From contig DASXUN010000021.1 in NCBI GenBank assembly GCA_036504815.1, positions 558,001-622,000 of the forward strand: 64,000 nt of DNA, read 5' to 3'. Positions 17,785 to 26,379 of this stretch are shown one piece after another. A program made the translations under genes and the position numbers. How positions within the stretch are numbered: the stretch's first letter is position 1; each line of letters opens with the position of its first letter. Under the pieces are notes generated by a model. The model did not search any database. It worked only from the letters and a program-made list of their open reading frames with translations, and was not told the origin of the DNA. The stretch comes from Gemmatimonadaceae bacterium. GTDB lineage: Bacteria > Gemmatimonadota > Gemmatimonadetes > Gemmatimonadales > Gemmatimonadaceae.

Positions 17785-19080
17785 ATGGCCAGCTTCGGAA
17801 ACGGCCGCCGCGTCGCGATCATCGAGGGAGTCCGCACCCCGTTCGCGCGCGCCGGCACGACACTCAGGCATCTCAGCGCGATCGACCTCAGCAAGATCGC
17901 GGTTGGCGAGCTGATTCAGCGGACAAGCCTCGACCCGGCGAGCGTGGACGTGCTCATCTTTGGCACGGTCATTCCGTCCGTCCTCGCCCCGAACATCGCG
18001 CGGGAAGTGGCGCTGATGCCGATCCTCCCCAAGTCGGTGCAGGCGTTCAGCGTCAGCCGGGCGTGCGCATCGGCCAACCAGGCGATCACCGATGCGGCCG
18101 ACCAGATCGCGCTCGGCCACGCCGACGTGGCGATCGCCGGCGGCGCGGAGTCGCTGAGCAACGTGCCGATCCTCCATTCGCGCGGCTTCAGCGACGCGCT
18201 CGTTGCGGCCAGCAAGGCGAAGTCGCTCGGCGGACGTGTGCAGGCGCTGGCGAAGATCCGGCCGAAGGACTTCATCCCGATCACCCCCGCCATCGCGGAA
18301 CCGACGACCGGCGAGACGATGGGACAGTCGGCCGAGAAGATGGCGAAGCTCAACGGCGTGACGCGCGAGGAGCAGGATGCGCTGGCGCTGGCGTCGCACC
18401 TGAACGCCGCGAAGGGAACGCAAGACGGGCGCCTGACCGCAGAGCTGGCGCCCGTTTTCATTCCGCCGAAGTACGAGCAGGTGATGACCGAGGACAATGG
18501 CATCCGCAGCGACACGTCGCTCGAACAGCTGGCGGCGCTCCGGCCGGTCTTCGACAAGCGGTACGGGACGGTCACGGCGGGCAACGCCTCGCCGCTCACC
18601 GACGGCGGTGGCGCGGTGCTGCTGATGAGCGAGGCAAAGGCGAAGGCGCTGGGATACACGCCCCTCGGCTACATCAAGTCGTACGCGTACGCCGCGCTCG
18701 ATCCGGGCGAGCAACTGCTGCAGGCGCCAGTGCTGGCGGCGCCGCTCGCGCTGCGGCGCGCGGGACTGACGCTTGGCGACATGGACCTGGTGGAAATGCA
18801 CGAGGCGTTCGCGGCCCAGGTGCTCAGCAACCTCCGCGGCTTCGAGTCGCGGCACTGGGCCGAGCGGGCCGGCCTGTCGGCGCCGCTGGGCGCGGTGGAC
18901 CGGAACAGGCTCAACGTGATGGGCGGATCGATTGCCATCGGCCATCCGTTCGGCGCGACGGGCGCGCGCATCACCACCACGCTGGCGCACGAGTTGCGGC
19001 GCCGCGGCGGACAGTTCGGCCTGATGACCGTCTGCGCCGCCGGGGGCATGGGCTTCAGCATGGTGATCGAACGTGACTGA
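17785..19080 (+). CDS. fadI: Acetyl-CoA C-acyltransferase FadI (thiolase)
   Basis: 431 residues, a degradative thiolase of the FadI branch (longer than FadA). It cleaves 3-ketoacyl-CoA with CoA in the last step of beta-oxidation. The nucleophilic cysteine lies in SRACASANQAI. The His and second Cys sites are GHPFGATGAR and CAAGGMGFS, with the loop EMHEAFAAQ also present. ATG 17785 starts the conserved MASFGNGRRVAIIEG. The gene is followed 42 bases later by fadJ, giving the usual two-subunit trifunctional complex. A small dyad at 17714-17742 upstream could be an operator. Confidence 0.94.
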   Translation: MASFGNGRRVAIIEGVRTPFARAGTTLRHLSAIDLSKIAVGELIQRTSLDPASVDVLIFGTVIPSVLAPNIAREVALMPILPKSVQAFSVSRACASANQAITDAADQIALGHADVAIAGGAESLSNVPILHSRGFSDALVAASKAKSLGGRVQALAKIRPKDFIPITPAIAEPTTGETMGQSAEKMAKLNGVTREEQDALALASHLNAAKGTQDGRLTAELAPVFIPPKYEQVMTEDNGIRSDTSLEQLAALRPVFDKRYGTVTAGNASPLTDGGGAVLLMSEAKAKALGYTPLGYIKSYAYAALDPGEQLLQAPVLAAPLALRRAGLTLGDMDLVEMHEAFAAQVLSNLRGFESRHWAERAGLSAPLGAVDRNRLNVMGGSIAIGHPFGATGARITTTLAHELRRRGGQFGLMTVCAAGGMGFSMVIERD

Positions 19081-19122
19081 CGCGACCTGGGTGCACGGGC
19101 ACTGGACACGGATGGCGGTGGT

Positions 19123-21273
19123 ATGAGCGCACTTTCCGTCACGATGCGCGACGGCGTGGCCGTCGTCACGTTTGACCTGCCGGGCGAACCGGTCAACAAG
19201 TTCTCCAAGGCGGTGATCGCCGATTTCGTCGCCGTCTTCGACCAGCTGGAGCGCGATCCCACCGTGGTGGGCGCGGTGCTGATCAGCGGCAAGCCGGACA
19301 CGTTCATTGCCGGCGCCGACATCGACCAGTTCCTGGAGTTCACGTCGGCGGTCGATGCCGCGGCGCAGAGCGCCGAGGGGCACCGGCTGATGGACCGGCT
19401 GGAACACGGCCGCGTGCCGTGGGTGGCGGCGATCAACGGCGCCTGCCTCGGCGGCGGCCTCGAGGCGTCGCTCGCCTGCGCGTATCGCATCGTGGGCGAC
19501 TCGCCGAAGACGATTCTCGCGCTCCCGGAAGTGCAGCTGGGGCTGATTCCGGGGGCGGGCGGGACGCAGCGGCTCCCGCGCACGGTCGGCCTGCAGGTGG
19601 CGCTCGACATGATCCTCACCGGCAAGAACGTGCGCGCCAGGAAGGCGCTGCAGACGGGACTGGCCGACGAGATGGTGCATCCCAACATCCTGCGCGAGGT
19701 GGCGATCCGGCGCGCGAAGGACTTGGGAACGGGCAAGATCGCGCGCCGGCGCGACCACAAGACCGACGCCAAGGGGGCGCTGCTCGAGAGCAATCCCGTC
19801 GGTCGCGCGGTGGTCTTCCGGCAGGCGCGCGAGATGACGATGAAGAAGTCGCGCGGCCACTATCCGGCGCTGCTTGCGGCGCTCGAGGCGGTGGCGGCGG
19901 GATTTCACGGTTCGGTCGCCGACGGCTTCGCCACCGAAGCGCGGCTCTTCGGCGAGATGGCGTTCACGCCGGTGAGCCGCCAGCTGATTTTCCTGTTCTA
20001 CGCGACGACGTCGCTCAAGAAGGACTCCGGGGTGAGCGGCGAGGCGCCGCCGCCGGCGACGATCGGGAAGATCGGCATCCTCGGGACCGGCTTCATGGGG
20101 GCGGGGATCGCCGCCGTGAGCGCGATGCAGGGCGTGCCGGTGCGGTTCAAGGACACCAAGCACGCCGCCGTGGCCAAGGGACTCGCGGCGGTGCGCGACG
20201 TGCTGCACGACCGGCTGCGCAAGAAGCAGGTGACGCGCCAGCAGTTCGAGGACCAGCTGTCGCTGGTCAGCGGCACGGTGGACTACACGGGATTTGGTAA
20301 CGTTCCGCTACTAATTGAAGCCGTCTTCGAGGACCTCGCGGTCAAGCATGCGGTGCTGAAGGAAGCCGAGGCCGTCCTGCCCGCCGGCACGATCTTCGCC
20401 ACGAACACGAGCACGATTCCGATCCACCAGGTGGCGGCCGCGTCGCGTGACGCGTCGCGGGTGGTGGGGATGCACTTCTTCTCGCCCGTGCACAAGATGC
20501 CGCTGCTCGAGGTGATCGTGACGCCGCAGACGGCGCCCGATGTGGTGGCGACGACGGTGGCCTTCGGCCGCCGGCTGGGGAAGACGGTGATCGTGGTGAA
20601 CGACGCCCCGGGCTTCTACGTGAACCGCATCCTCGCGCCGTACATCAACGAGGCGGGGAAGCTGCTCGATGAAGGCGCGCGCATCGAGGCCATCGACCAG
20701 GCGATGCTGGACTACGGGTTCCCCGTCGGGCCCGTGACGCTGCTCGACGAAGTGGGACTCGACATCGCGGGCAAGAGCGGCGCCATCATGGCGGCGGCCT
20801 TCGGCGACCGGCTGCAGCCGTCGACGACGCTGGGGAAGGTGCTCGCCGCGGGCCGCCTCGGCCGCAAGGGGAAGAAGGGCTTCTACCTCTATGACGAGAA
20901 GGGGAAGAAGGGCGGCGTGGATGCCTCGGTGTATGAACTGATGCCCACGGGGGCAACGCGCACGGCGGGCAACGCGCCGGACATTCAGGAGCGCCTCGCG
21001 CTCGCCATGGTGAATGAGGCGGTGCGCTGCGTGGAGGAGGGCATCCTGCGCGCGCCCCGCGATGGCGACATCGGCGCGGTGTTCGGCATCGGCTTCCCGC
21101 CTTTCCGCGGCGGGCCGCTGCGGGTGGTCGACACGATCGGCGCCGCCGAGCTGGTGCGACGGCTCGAGGCGCTGAACGCGAAGCACCCGGGGCGGTTCGA
21201 ACCGGCGCAGCTGCTGCGCGAGATGGCGGCGCGCGGGGCGACGTTCTATCCGACGACGGGGAAGCCGGTATGA
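19123..21273 (+). CDS. fadJ: Fatty acid oxidation complex alpha subunit FadJ
   Basis: 716 residues joining enoyl-CoA hydratase and L-3-hydroxyacyl-CoA dehydrogenase. The crotonase part (about 1-190) has NGACLGGGLEASLACAYR and PGAGGTQRLPRTVG. The NAD-binding part (about 310-490) has GILGTGFMGAGIAAVSA and HFFSPVHKMPLLEV. C-terminal helices contain YVNRILAPYINEA and FGIGFPPFRGGPL. With FadI it carries out hydration, oxidation and thiolysis of fatty acyl-CoA. Its stop overlaps the ATG of the next gene (ATGA, 21270-21273). Confidence 0.95.
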   Translation: MSALSVTMRDGVAVVTFDLPGEPVNKFSKAVIADFVAVFDQLERDPTVVGAVLISGKPDTFIAGADIDQFLEFTSAVDAAAQSAEGHRLMDRLEHGRVPWVAAINGACLGGGLEASLACAYRIVGDSPKTILALPEVQLGLIPGAGGTQRLPRTVGLQVALDMILTGKNVRARKALQTGLADEMVHPNILREVAIRRAKDLGTGKIARRRDHKTDAKGALLESNPVGRAVVFRQAREMTMKKSRGHYPALLAALEAVAAGFHGSVADGFATEARLFGEMAFTPVSRQLIFLFYATTSLKKDSGVSGEAPPPATIGKIGILGTGFMGAGIAAVSAMQGVPVRFKDTKHAAVAKGLAAVRDVLHDRLRKKQVTRQQFEDQLSLVSGTVDYTGFGNVPLLIEAVFEDLAVKHAVLKEAEAVLPAGTIFATNTSTIPIHQVAAASRDASRVVGMHFFSPVHKMPLLEVIVTPQTAPDVVATTVAFGRRLGKTVIVVNDAPGFYVNRILAPYINEAGKLLDEGARIEAIDQAMLDYGFPVGPVTLLDEVGLDIAGKSGAIMAAAFGDRLQPSTTLGKVLAAGRLGRKGKKGFYLYDEKGKKGGVDASVYELMPTGATRTAGNAPDIQERLALAMVNEAVRCVEEGILRAPRDGDIGAVFGIGFPPFRGGPLRVVDTIGAAELVRRLEALNAKHPGRFEPAQLLREMAARGATFYPTTGKPV

Positions 21274-23006
21274 GGCGCGAGATGGCGGATGGCGGATGGC
21301 GGATGGCGGATGCACGCTCGGCGCGTTTCGACGCGGGGCGCAGATCGCTGACGAGCTTGAGGCATCTCGCCCTGCTCGCTGTCCTTCTGCCATCCGCCAT
21401 CCGCCCTCTGCCATCGCAATCGTCCCGCCCCGAACGCACCAGCTACAAAGAGACCTCCACCTACGCGGATGTCGTTGCGTTCATCGACTCGCTGCAGGCG
21501 AAGGGCGCCCCGATCGTGGTGGGCAGCATCGGGCAGACGACGCAGGGGCGTGAGCTGCCGTTCATCATCGCGTCGCGTCCGCTGGTGCACTCGCCGGCCG
21601 AAGCCAAGCGGCTTCTCCGGCCGATCGTTTATGTGCAGGGCAACATCCACGCCGGCGAGGTCGAGGGGAAGGAAGCGCTGCAGGCGCTCGTGCGCGACCT
21701 GGTCTTGTCGCCGAAGAAGAACGTGCTCGATTCCATCGTGCTCATTGCGGTGCCGATCTACAATGCCGACGGCAATGAAGTGTTCGGGCCGACGGCGCGG
21801 CAGCGCGGGGCGCAGAACGGGCCGGAACTGGTGGGGCAGCGCCCGAACGCGAAGATGCTCGACCTGAACCGCGACTACGTGAAGGCCGAGGCGCCGGAGA
21901 CGCGCGCCTCGCTGCGGATGTTCAATGCGTGGGATCCCGACCTGTTCGTGGACCTGCATACCACGGACGGGTCGTACCACGGTTATGCGCTGACCTACGC
22001 GCCGTCGCTGCATCCGGCTGCCGGCATCCGCGGGGGGACGTTCGGCGGCGCGTTCGTGCGCGACTCGATGCTCCCCACACTGCGCAAGCGCGTGCGGGCC
22101 CGGCACCACTACGAGATCTTCGATTACGGCAACTTCACGGGCGACGAGGGGCCGGCCGCGCCGGGCGAGGCGAAGGCGTGGTCCACGTATGACCATCGCG
22201 CGCGCTATGGCGTGAACTACTACGCACTGCGCGGCCGCCTGGCGGTGCTCAGCGAAGCCTACTCGCACGATCCGTTCGAGCGGCGCGTGAAGTCCACGTA
22301 TGCCTTCGTCACGGAACTGCTCTCGCTGACCGCCGAGAAGTCGCGCGCCGTGCTCGCACTGGCGCGGGCCTCCGACGTCGCGCTGAGCGCCGGAAAGGTG
22401 GCGGCGGTGCCGGTGCGCGCGGAACTCACGAAGCAGCCCTCGATGCAGCCGGTGATCGAGGAGCTGATCGAGAAGTCCGACGCGCCGCCCACGGAACCCG
22501 GCGTGCGCCGCGGCTATCGGCGGACGGGCAAGTTTGTCACCAGCGTGATGCCGGTGCGCGACCGGTTCGACGTCACGCGCACCGCGCCGATGCCGTGGGG
22601 GTGGATGGTGACCTCCACCGCCGCCGATACCATTGGCGCGCTGCTGCGCCTGCACGGCGTGCGCGTGACCCGCACGACCGCGCCGGCACAGATCGCGGGT
22701 GTGGAGTGTTTTGCCGCCGACTCGATCGTGTCCTCGACGCGCCCCTTCCAGGGGCACCGGGAGACGCGCTTCGAGGGGCGGTGGGTGCCAAGTACGCCCG
22801 CCGTGCCGGCTGGCACCCTGCTGGTCCCATCGCGCCAACCGCTGGGCGTGCTGGCGCAGTTGCTGCTGGATCCCAACAGCGACGATGGCTTCGGAACGTG
22901 GAATCTCTTCGATGCCGCCGTCGCCCGGCCCGCCGCCCAGGGGGGCGGTGTTCCGGTCTGCCGACTCACGAAGGCGCCGGCCGTGCCGGACCGCCTGCTT
23001 CCATAA
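21270..23006 (+). CDS. M14-family zinc carboxypeptidase, N-terminus built from 7-bp repeats
   Basis: 578 residues from ATG 21270. Zinc ligands are in NIHAGEVEGKEAL (HxxE near residues 127-130) and VDLHTTDGSYHG; LSEAYSH could hold the catalytic Glu. It is probably exported and trims peptides. The first ~50 residues are odd. GATGGCG repeats encode MADGGWRMAD, and the opposed repeat arm encodes the hydrophobic end LLPSAIRPLPSQ. The signal peptide would then start late; TTG 21357 (RHLALLAVLLPSAIRPL) is a possible true start. The ATGA overlap with fadJ favours ATG 21270 by coupling. The downstream proline dehydrogenase starts 10 bases after the stop. Confidence 0.85.
   Translation: MRREMADGGWRMADARSARFDAGRRSLTSLRHLALLAVLLPSAIRPLPSQSSRPERTSYKETSTYADVVAFIDSLQAKGAPIVVGSIGQTTQGRELPFIIASRPLVHSPAEAKRLLRPIVYVQGNIHAGEVEGKEALQALVRDLVLSPKKNVLDSIVLIAVPIYNADGNEVFGPTARQRGAQNGPELVGQRPNAKMLDLNRDYVKAEAPETRASLRMFNAWDPDLFVDLHTTDGSYHGYALTYAPSLHPAAGIRGGTFGGAFVRDSMLPTLRKRVRARHHYEIFDYGNFTGDEGPAAPGEAKAWSTYDHRARYGVNYYALRGRLAVLSEAYSHDPFERRVKSTYAFVTELLSLTAEKSRAVLALARASDVALSAGKVAAVPVRAELTKQPSMQPVIEELIEKSDAPPTEPGVRRGYRRTGKFVTSVMPVRDRFDVTRTAPMPWGWMVTSTAADTIGALLRLHGVRVTRTTAPAQIAGVECFAADSIVSSTRPFQGHRETRFEGRWVPSTPAVPAGTLLVPSRQPLGVLAQLLLDPNSDDGFGTWNLFDAAVARPAAQGGGVPVCRLTKAPAVPDRLLP
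21281..21418. repeat. Opposed 7-bp repeat arms inside the M14 peptidase 5' end
   Basis: Left arm 21281-21312: four exact GATGGCG units plus a partial one. Right arm 21384-21418: CTTCTGC, CATCCGC, CATCCGC, CCTCTGC, CATCGCA, the reverse-complement type. The arms are about 70 bases apart and can pair. Unlike most other copies this one lies inside an open frame. Confidence 0.85.
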
Positions 23007-23015
23007 GATCGCCTC

Positions 23016-23948
23016 ATGCTACGCTCGAGCCTGATCTGGCTCTCACGCCAGAAGTCCATCTTCCGTTTCGTCCGCAACAACGGCTTCGCCAAGAAGGTCG
23101 CCTCACGCTTCATCGCGGGCGAGGATATTGGCGCGGCGTGCGACGCCGTCGCCGTGCTCAACACGCAGGGCGTGACCGCCTCGCTCGACCAGCTGGGCGA
23201 AAGCGTGACCAGCGAGGCGGAAGCGCGCGAGACGGGACGCCGTTACCTCGAATTGCTTGACGAGATCAACCGGCGCGGCCTGAACGCCAACGTCTCCGTC
23301 AAGCTGACGTCGCTGGGACAGGACATCAGCGACGCGATCTGCGAGGAGATCACGCGGTCCATCCTGTCGCGCGCGAGGCAGTATGGCACCTTCGTGCGCC
23401 TCGACATGGAAGGGAGCGACTACACCCAGCGCACGCTCGACTTCTTCTCGCAGCGGCTCTACCCCGACTTCCGCGAACACGTGGGAATCGTGCTGCAGAC
23501 CATGCTGCGACGCACGGCGCAGGACGTGGCGTGGGCCAACGAGAAGCAGTGCCGCGTGCGCATCTGCAAGGGCGCGTACCTGGAGCCGGCGAGCGTGGCC
23601 TTCCCCGACAAGAAGGACGTGGACCGGAACTACGTGGAGTGCGCCAAGTCGCTGATCGAGCACGGCAACTATCCCGGCATCGCCACGCACGACCCGGCGA
23701 TCATCACCGAGCTCAACGCCTGGGCCAAGGGCAAGGGGATCAATCCGGACCGGTTCGAGTACCAGATGCTGTACGGCGTGCGCCGCGACCTGCAGGAGCA
23801 GCTGGTCAAGGACGGCTGGCGCCTGCGCCTGTACGTTCCGTTTGGCACCCAGTGGTATCCCTACCTGATGCGCCGGATGGCGGAGCGCCCGGCCAACCTG
23901 TGGTTCATCACGGGCAACGTGCTGAAGGAGACCTTCAAGTCACGGTGA
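23016..23948 (+). CDS. Proline dehydrogenase (monofunctional PRODH)
   Basis: 310 residues, the size of single-domain bacterial PRODH. It oxidises L-proline to pyrroline-5-carboxylate using FAD and passes electrons to the quinone pool. Family motifs: NVSVKLTSLGQDI, VRLDMEGSDYTQRTLD, RVRICKGAYLEP and the final YVPFGTQWYPYLMRRMAERPA-type FAD block. No pyrroline-5-carboxylate dehydrogenase is in the window. Its TGA overlaps the GTG start of the next gene (GTGA, 23945-23948), the first link of a coupled three-gene chain ending with rsgA. Confidence 0.92.
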   Translation: MLRSSLIWLSRQKSIFRFVRNNGFAKKVASRFIAGEDIGAACDAVAVLNTQGVTASLDQLGESVTSEAEARETGRRYLELLDEINRRGLNANVSVKLTSLGQDISDAICEEITRSILSRARQYGTFVRLDMEGSDYTQRTLDFFSQRLYPDFREHVGIVLQTMLRRTAQDVAWANEKQCRVRICKGAYLEPASVAFPDKKDVDRNYVECAKSLIEHGNYPGIATHDPAIITELNAWAKGKGINPDRFEYQMLYGVRRDLQEQLVKDGWRLRLYVPFGTQWYPYLMRRMAERPANLWFITGNVLKETFKSR

Positions 23949-24340
23949 GTCACGGCCGCTTCCTTCCCCCGGACTATTCGCGCGGCGACGAGAACACCGT
24001 CGGTGGCTTTGCGGCGGTGCATGGCCGGGCCGCCGCGCTGGAGGGGAAGGACGGCCTCTCGTATTCGCTCGAACTCCTCACCGATGAAACGGGTGATCCG
24101 GCGCGCCCGCACGGCGCGTTCCTCGTCTTCCTGCAGTGGCGGCGCATCGGCGAGCAGGGCGTCGAGGGACATCTGGAGACCGATTTCCTCACCTACGCCG
24201 ACACGCCGGAGGCGGCCCTGCGAGCGGCGGCCGCCCTGCCGCTCACGGAATGCCAGCGCCTGCTGGATGCGCTCGTGGCGGCGCGCGATGGCGATCGCAG
24301 CCGCCGCTGGTTTGACGTGATGCGCGAGGACGACGCGTGA
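23945..24340 (+). CDS. Hypothetical 131-residue protein between PRODH and rsgA
   Basis: Starts at GTG 23945, overlapping the PRODH stop, and ends at 24340, overlapping the rsgA GTG start; both overlaps are 4 bases. The protein (SHGRFLPPDYSRGDENTV at the N-terminus) has a central beta-rich part with FLVFLQWRRIGEQ and ETDFLTYADTPEAALR, then an acidic helical end. I recognise no family. There is no signal peptide or membrane segment, so it is probably cytoplasmic. Tight coupling on both sides argues that it is translated. Confidence 0.75.
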   Translation: MSHGRFLPPDYSRGDENTVGGFAAVHGRAAALEGKDGLSYSLELLTDETGDPARPHGAFLVFLQWRRIGEQGVEGHLETDFLTYADTPEAALRAAAALPLTECQRLLDALVAARDGDRSRRWFDVMREDDA

Positions 24341-25272
24341 CCGGTGCGATCACCCGGCGCGGCGTCGTCCTGAGCGGCACGGGCGGCGTCTGGCACGTGC
24401 GTGCCCAGGACGGCTCCGAGCACGACGTCTCGCTGCGGGGACGCCTCAAGCAGGGCGGCAAATTCGACAAGCTGGCCGTGGGCGATGACGTGGACATCGC
24501 CGAGGATGTGCGCGGGGGCTCGTGGAGCATCATCGGCACCCATCCGCGCCGCACACAGCTGGCGCGGCGCGCTCCCGGCGGCGCGCGCGGCGAGCGCGTG
24601 GTCGTCGCGAACGTGGACCAGGTGGTCATCGTCTTCTCGATTGCCAAACCCGAACCGCACGTCCGCATGATCGACCGGTTCCTGGTGATCGCCGAGGGCA
24701 ACGACCTGGCGGCGCGCCTGGTGCTGAACAAGGTGGACCTGGCCGACGACCTTGCCCCGGTGGACGCGCTGGCCGCCGAATACGTGCGGGCGGGCTATCC
24801 GGTGCACCGGACGAGCGTGAAGCAGAAGGTGGGACTTGATGAACTGCGCGCCGTGCTGGTGAACCGCGTCACGGCGCTCACCGGGCCGAGTGGCGTGGGC
24901 AAGTCGTCACTCATCAACGCGCTCTACCCGGGGCTCAACCTGCGCGTCGGCGAGATCTCGGAATCGGTGAACAAGGGGCGGCACACGACCGTGGGGGCGG
25001 TGCTGGTTCCGCTGCCGGGCGGCGGTTATGTCGTCGACACGCCGGGGCTGCGCGAGGTCGGGATGTGGGGCCTTCCCGCCGAATCGCTCGATCACTGTTT
25101 CCCGGAGTTCCGCCCGGCGCTCGGCGAGTGCCGATTCCAGGATTGCCGGCATCTGGCCGAGCCGGCGTGCGCGGTGCGCGCGGGCGTGGCGGCGGGGACG
25201 ATCTCGGCGGCGCGGCACGAAAGTTATGCCAAGCTGCTGGCGGAGCTGGAAGCGGCGGAGCGGGCGTACTGA
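24337..25272 (+). CDS. rsgA: Ribosome small-subunit-dependent GTPase RsgA
   Basis: 311 residues with the circularly permuted GTPase order that marks RsgA. An OB-fold N-domain comes first, then G4 (LVLNKVDLAD), G1 (GPSGVGKSSLINAL), G3 (VDTPGLREVG), and a C-terminal zinc finger (CRFQDCRHLAEPACAV). It acts in late 30S maturation. The start is GTG, overlapping the preceding gene by 4 bases. The gene ends at the edge of a 7-bp repeat tract. Confidence 0.95.
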   Translation: MTGAITRRGVVLSGTGGVWHVRAQDGSEHDVSLRGRLKQGGKFDKLAVGDDVDIAEDVRGGSWSIIGTHPRRTQLARRAPGGARGERVVVANVDQVVIVFSIAKPEPHVRMIDRFLVIAEGNDLAARLVLNKVDLADDLAPVDALAAEYVRAGYPVHRTSVKQKVGLDELRAVLVNRVTALTGPSGVGKSSLINALYPGLNLRVGEISESVNKGRHTTVGAVLVPLPGGGYVVDTPGLREVGMWGLPAESLDHCFPEFRPALGECRFQDCRHLAEPACAVRAGVAAGTISAARHESYAKLLAELEAAERAY

Positions 25273-25274
25273 TG

Positions 25275-25345
25275 GGTGCAGGGTGCAGGGAGCAGGGTGT
25301 GGTGCGGGGTTTGGGGTGCGGAGTGTGGTGCAGGGAACGGATGCG
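25275..25345. repeat. GGGTGCA-type 7-bp repeat tract after rsgA
   Basis: Directly after the rsgA stop: GGGTGCA, GGGTGCA, GGGAGCA, then degenerating units of the same 7-base phase (GGGTGTG, GTGCGGG and so on). No opposed arm is visible in the next 100 bases, so this copy is single-armed. The remaining bases to 25444 show no feature. Confidence 0.7.
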
Positions 25346-25444
25346 ATGCGGGAGCGCTTTAGGCATAGGGCACGTGTTCCGCCCCGGATGGTCGCACCGG
25401 GTTGACGCCCGACCGGCCGTAGAACCCGACGTCGGATTCGTGCC

Positions 25445-25741
25445 ATGACGCACTTCCCCAAACGCCAGCGCGTGCGCTTCACCATGCGGCCGGCGGCCGC
25501 CTCGATTCGCTGCCGCGACGCAGCGAACCTGCTGTGGGAGTACATTGATGGAGCGCTCGACGCCGAGCGCGCCGCGGTCATTCGTGGCCATCTGCACGCG
25601 TGCACATCGTGCCGCGAACGGCACGACGGAGCGCGGACGCTCCTGCTGCGGATCGGGCGCGCCCACGTGAGGGAGCGCGCCCCCGATACGCTGCGGGAAC
25701 GCATCGATGCGCTGTTGCGGGAACGAGGAACGCAGTCATGA
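25445..25741 (+). CDS. Zinc-finger anti-sigma-like protein (ZAS), orphan
   Basis: 98 residues, with internal ATG 25484 as an alternative start (MRPAAASIRCRDA). The anti-sigma zinc motif HX3CX2C is visible as HLHACTSC (His49, Cys53, Cys56), preceded by CRDAANLLWEYIDGALDAE, the usual first helix of ZAS domains. Such proteins normally bind and silence an ECF sigma factor encoded beside them. No sigma factor gene lies in the window and there is no membrane segment, so it would be a soluble, orphan member. Its stop overlaps the moaB ATG (ATGA). Confidence 0.75.
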   Translation: MTHFPKRQRVRFTMRPAAASIRCRDAANLLWEYIDGALDAERAAVIRGHLHACTSCRERHDGARTLLLRIGRAHVRERAPDTLRERIDALLRERGTQS

Positions 25742-26274
25742 CCCCAGCCGACGACCACTCGGCGAGCACGGCGGCCCATCGGACCGAGGCAGCGCAGCGG
25801 GACGGTGCCCGCTGCCTGGTCTTCACGATCAGTGATTCGCGCACGGCGGCCACCGACGAGTCGGGGGCGCTGATTGAACGGCTGCTGATCGAGGCGGGGC
25901 ATGTGGTGGTCGCGCGCCAACTGCTGACGAATGACGAGACGCCGCTGCGCACCGCCCTCGCGTCGGGACTGGAGCGGGCCGACGTGGATGTCGTGCTGTG
26001 CACCGGCGGCACGGGCCTTGGCTCGCGCGACCGCACCATCGACGTGGTGCGTCCGATGCTCGAGCGCGAACTCCCCGGCTTCGGCGAACTGTTCCGCTCG
26101 CTGAGCTACCTGGAACAGATCGGCGCCGCCGCGATGCTCAGCCGGGCGCTCGCCGGCGCCGCGCGCGGCAAGTTCATCGTCGTGATGCCCGGCTCACGCG
26201 CCGCGGTGAACCTGGCGATGACGCGGCTCATCGTCCCCGAGCTCAAGCACGCGCTGCGCGAGTTGAGGCGCTGA
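25738..26274 (+). CDS. moaB: MoaB/Mog-family molybdopterin biosynthesis protein
   Basis: 178 residues from ATG 25738, which overlaps the preceding stop. The molybdopterin-binding fold is shown by VFTISDSRTAATDESG, LCTGGTGLGSRDRTIDVV and FIVVMPGSRAAVNLAM. MoaB/Mog proteins adenylylate molybdopterin before metal insertion. Length fits MoaB. No other molybdenum-cofactor gene is in the window. The gene ends before a very strong hairpin shared with the convergent M1 peptidase gene. Confidence 0.9.
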   Translation: MTPADDHSASTAAHRTEAAQRDGARCLVFTISDSRTAATDESGALIERLLIEAGHVVVARQLLTNDETPLRTALASGLERADVDVVLCTGGTGLGSRDRTIDVVRPMLERELPGFGELFRSLSYLEQIGAAAMLSRALAGAARGKFIVVMPGSRAAVNLAMTRLIVPELKHALRELRR

Positions 26275-26281
26275 GGGTGGC

Positions 26282-26356
26282 GGCGTGTGCCAACCGACCC
26301 GCCCTGACGAATGCCTTACTCCAGCATCCGTCAGGGCGGGTCGGTCGTCACACGCC
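26282..26356. terminator. Very strong hairpin between convergent moaB and M1 peptidase genes
   Basis: A perfect 17-bp inner stem (26293-26309 with 26329-26345, 19-base loop) is continued by an 8-bp outer stem GGCGTGTG/CACACGCC (26282-26289 with 26349-26356) across a 3-by-3 internal loop. It starts 8 bases after the moaB stop and ends 24 bases from the M1 stop. The T-tract is minimal (TTCT). A 17-bp perfect stem is not expected by chance, so a bidirectional terminator or 3'-end stabiliser is likely. Confidence 0.8.
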
Positions 26357-26379
26357 TTCTGTGAAAAGAGAAAAAGCGA

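Noticed and set aside
17497..20208. 903-residue open frame on the minus strand
   Set aside because: Lies antisense to fadI and fadJ, has Arg/His/Ala-rich composition and no family motifs; a shadow caused by high GC.
21186..21210. tRNA T-arm-like GGTTCGAACC
   Set aside because: It lies inside fadJ coding sequence, with no acceptor stem or anticodon arm around it.
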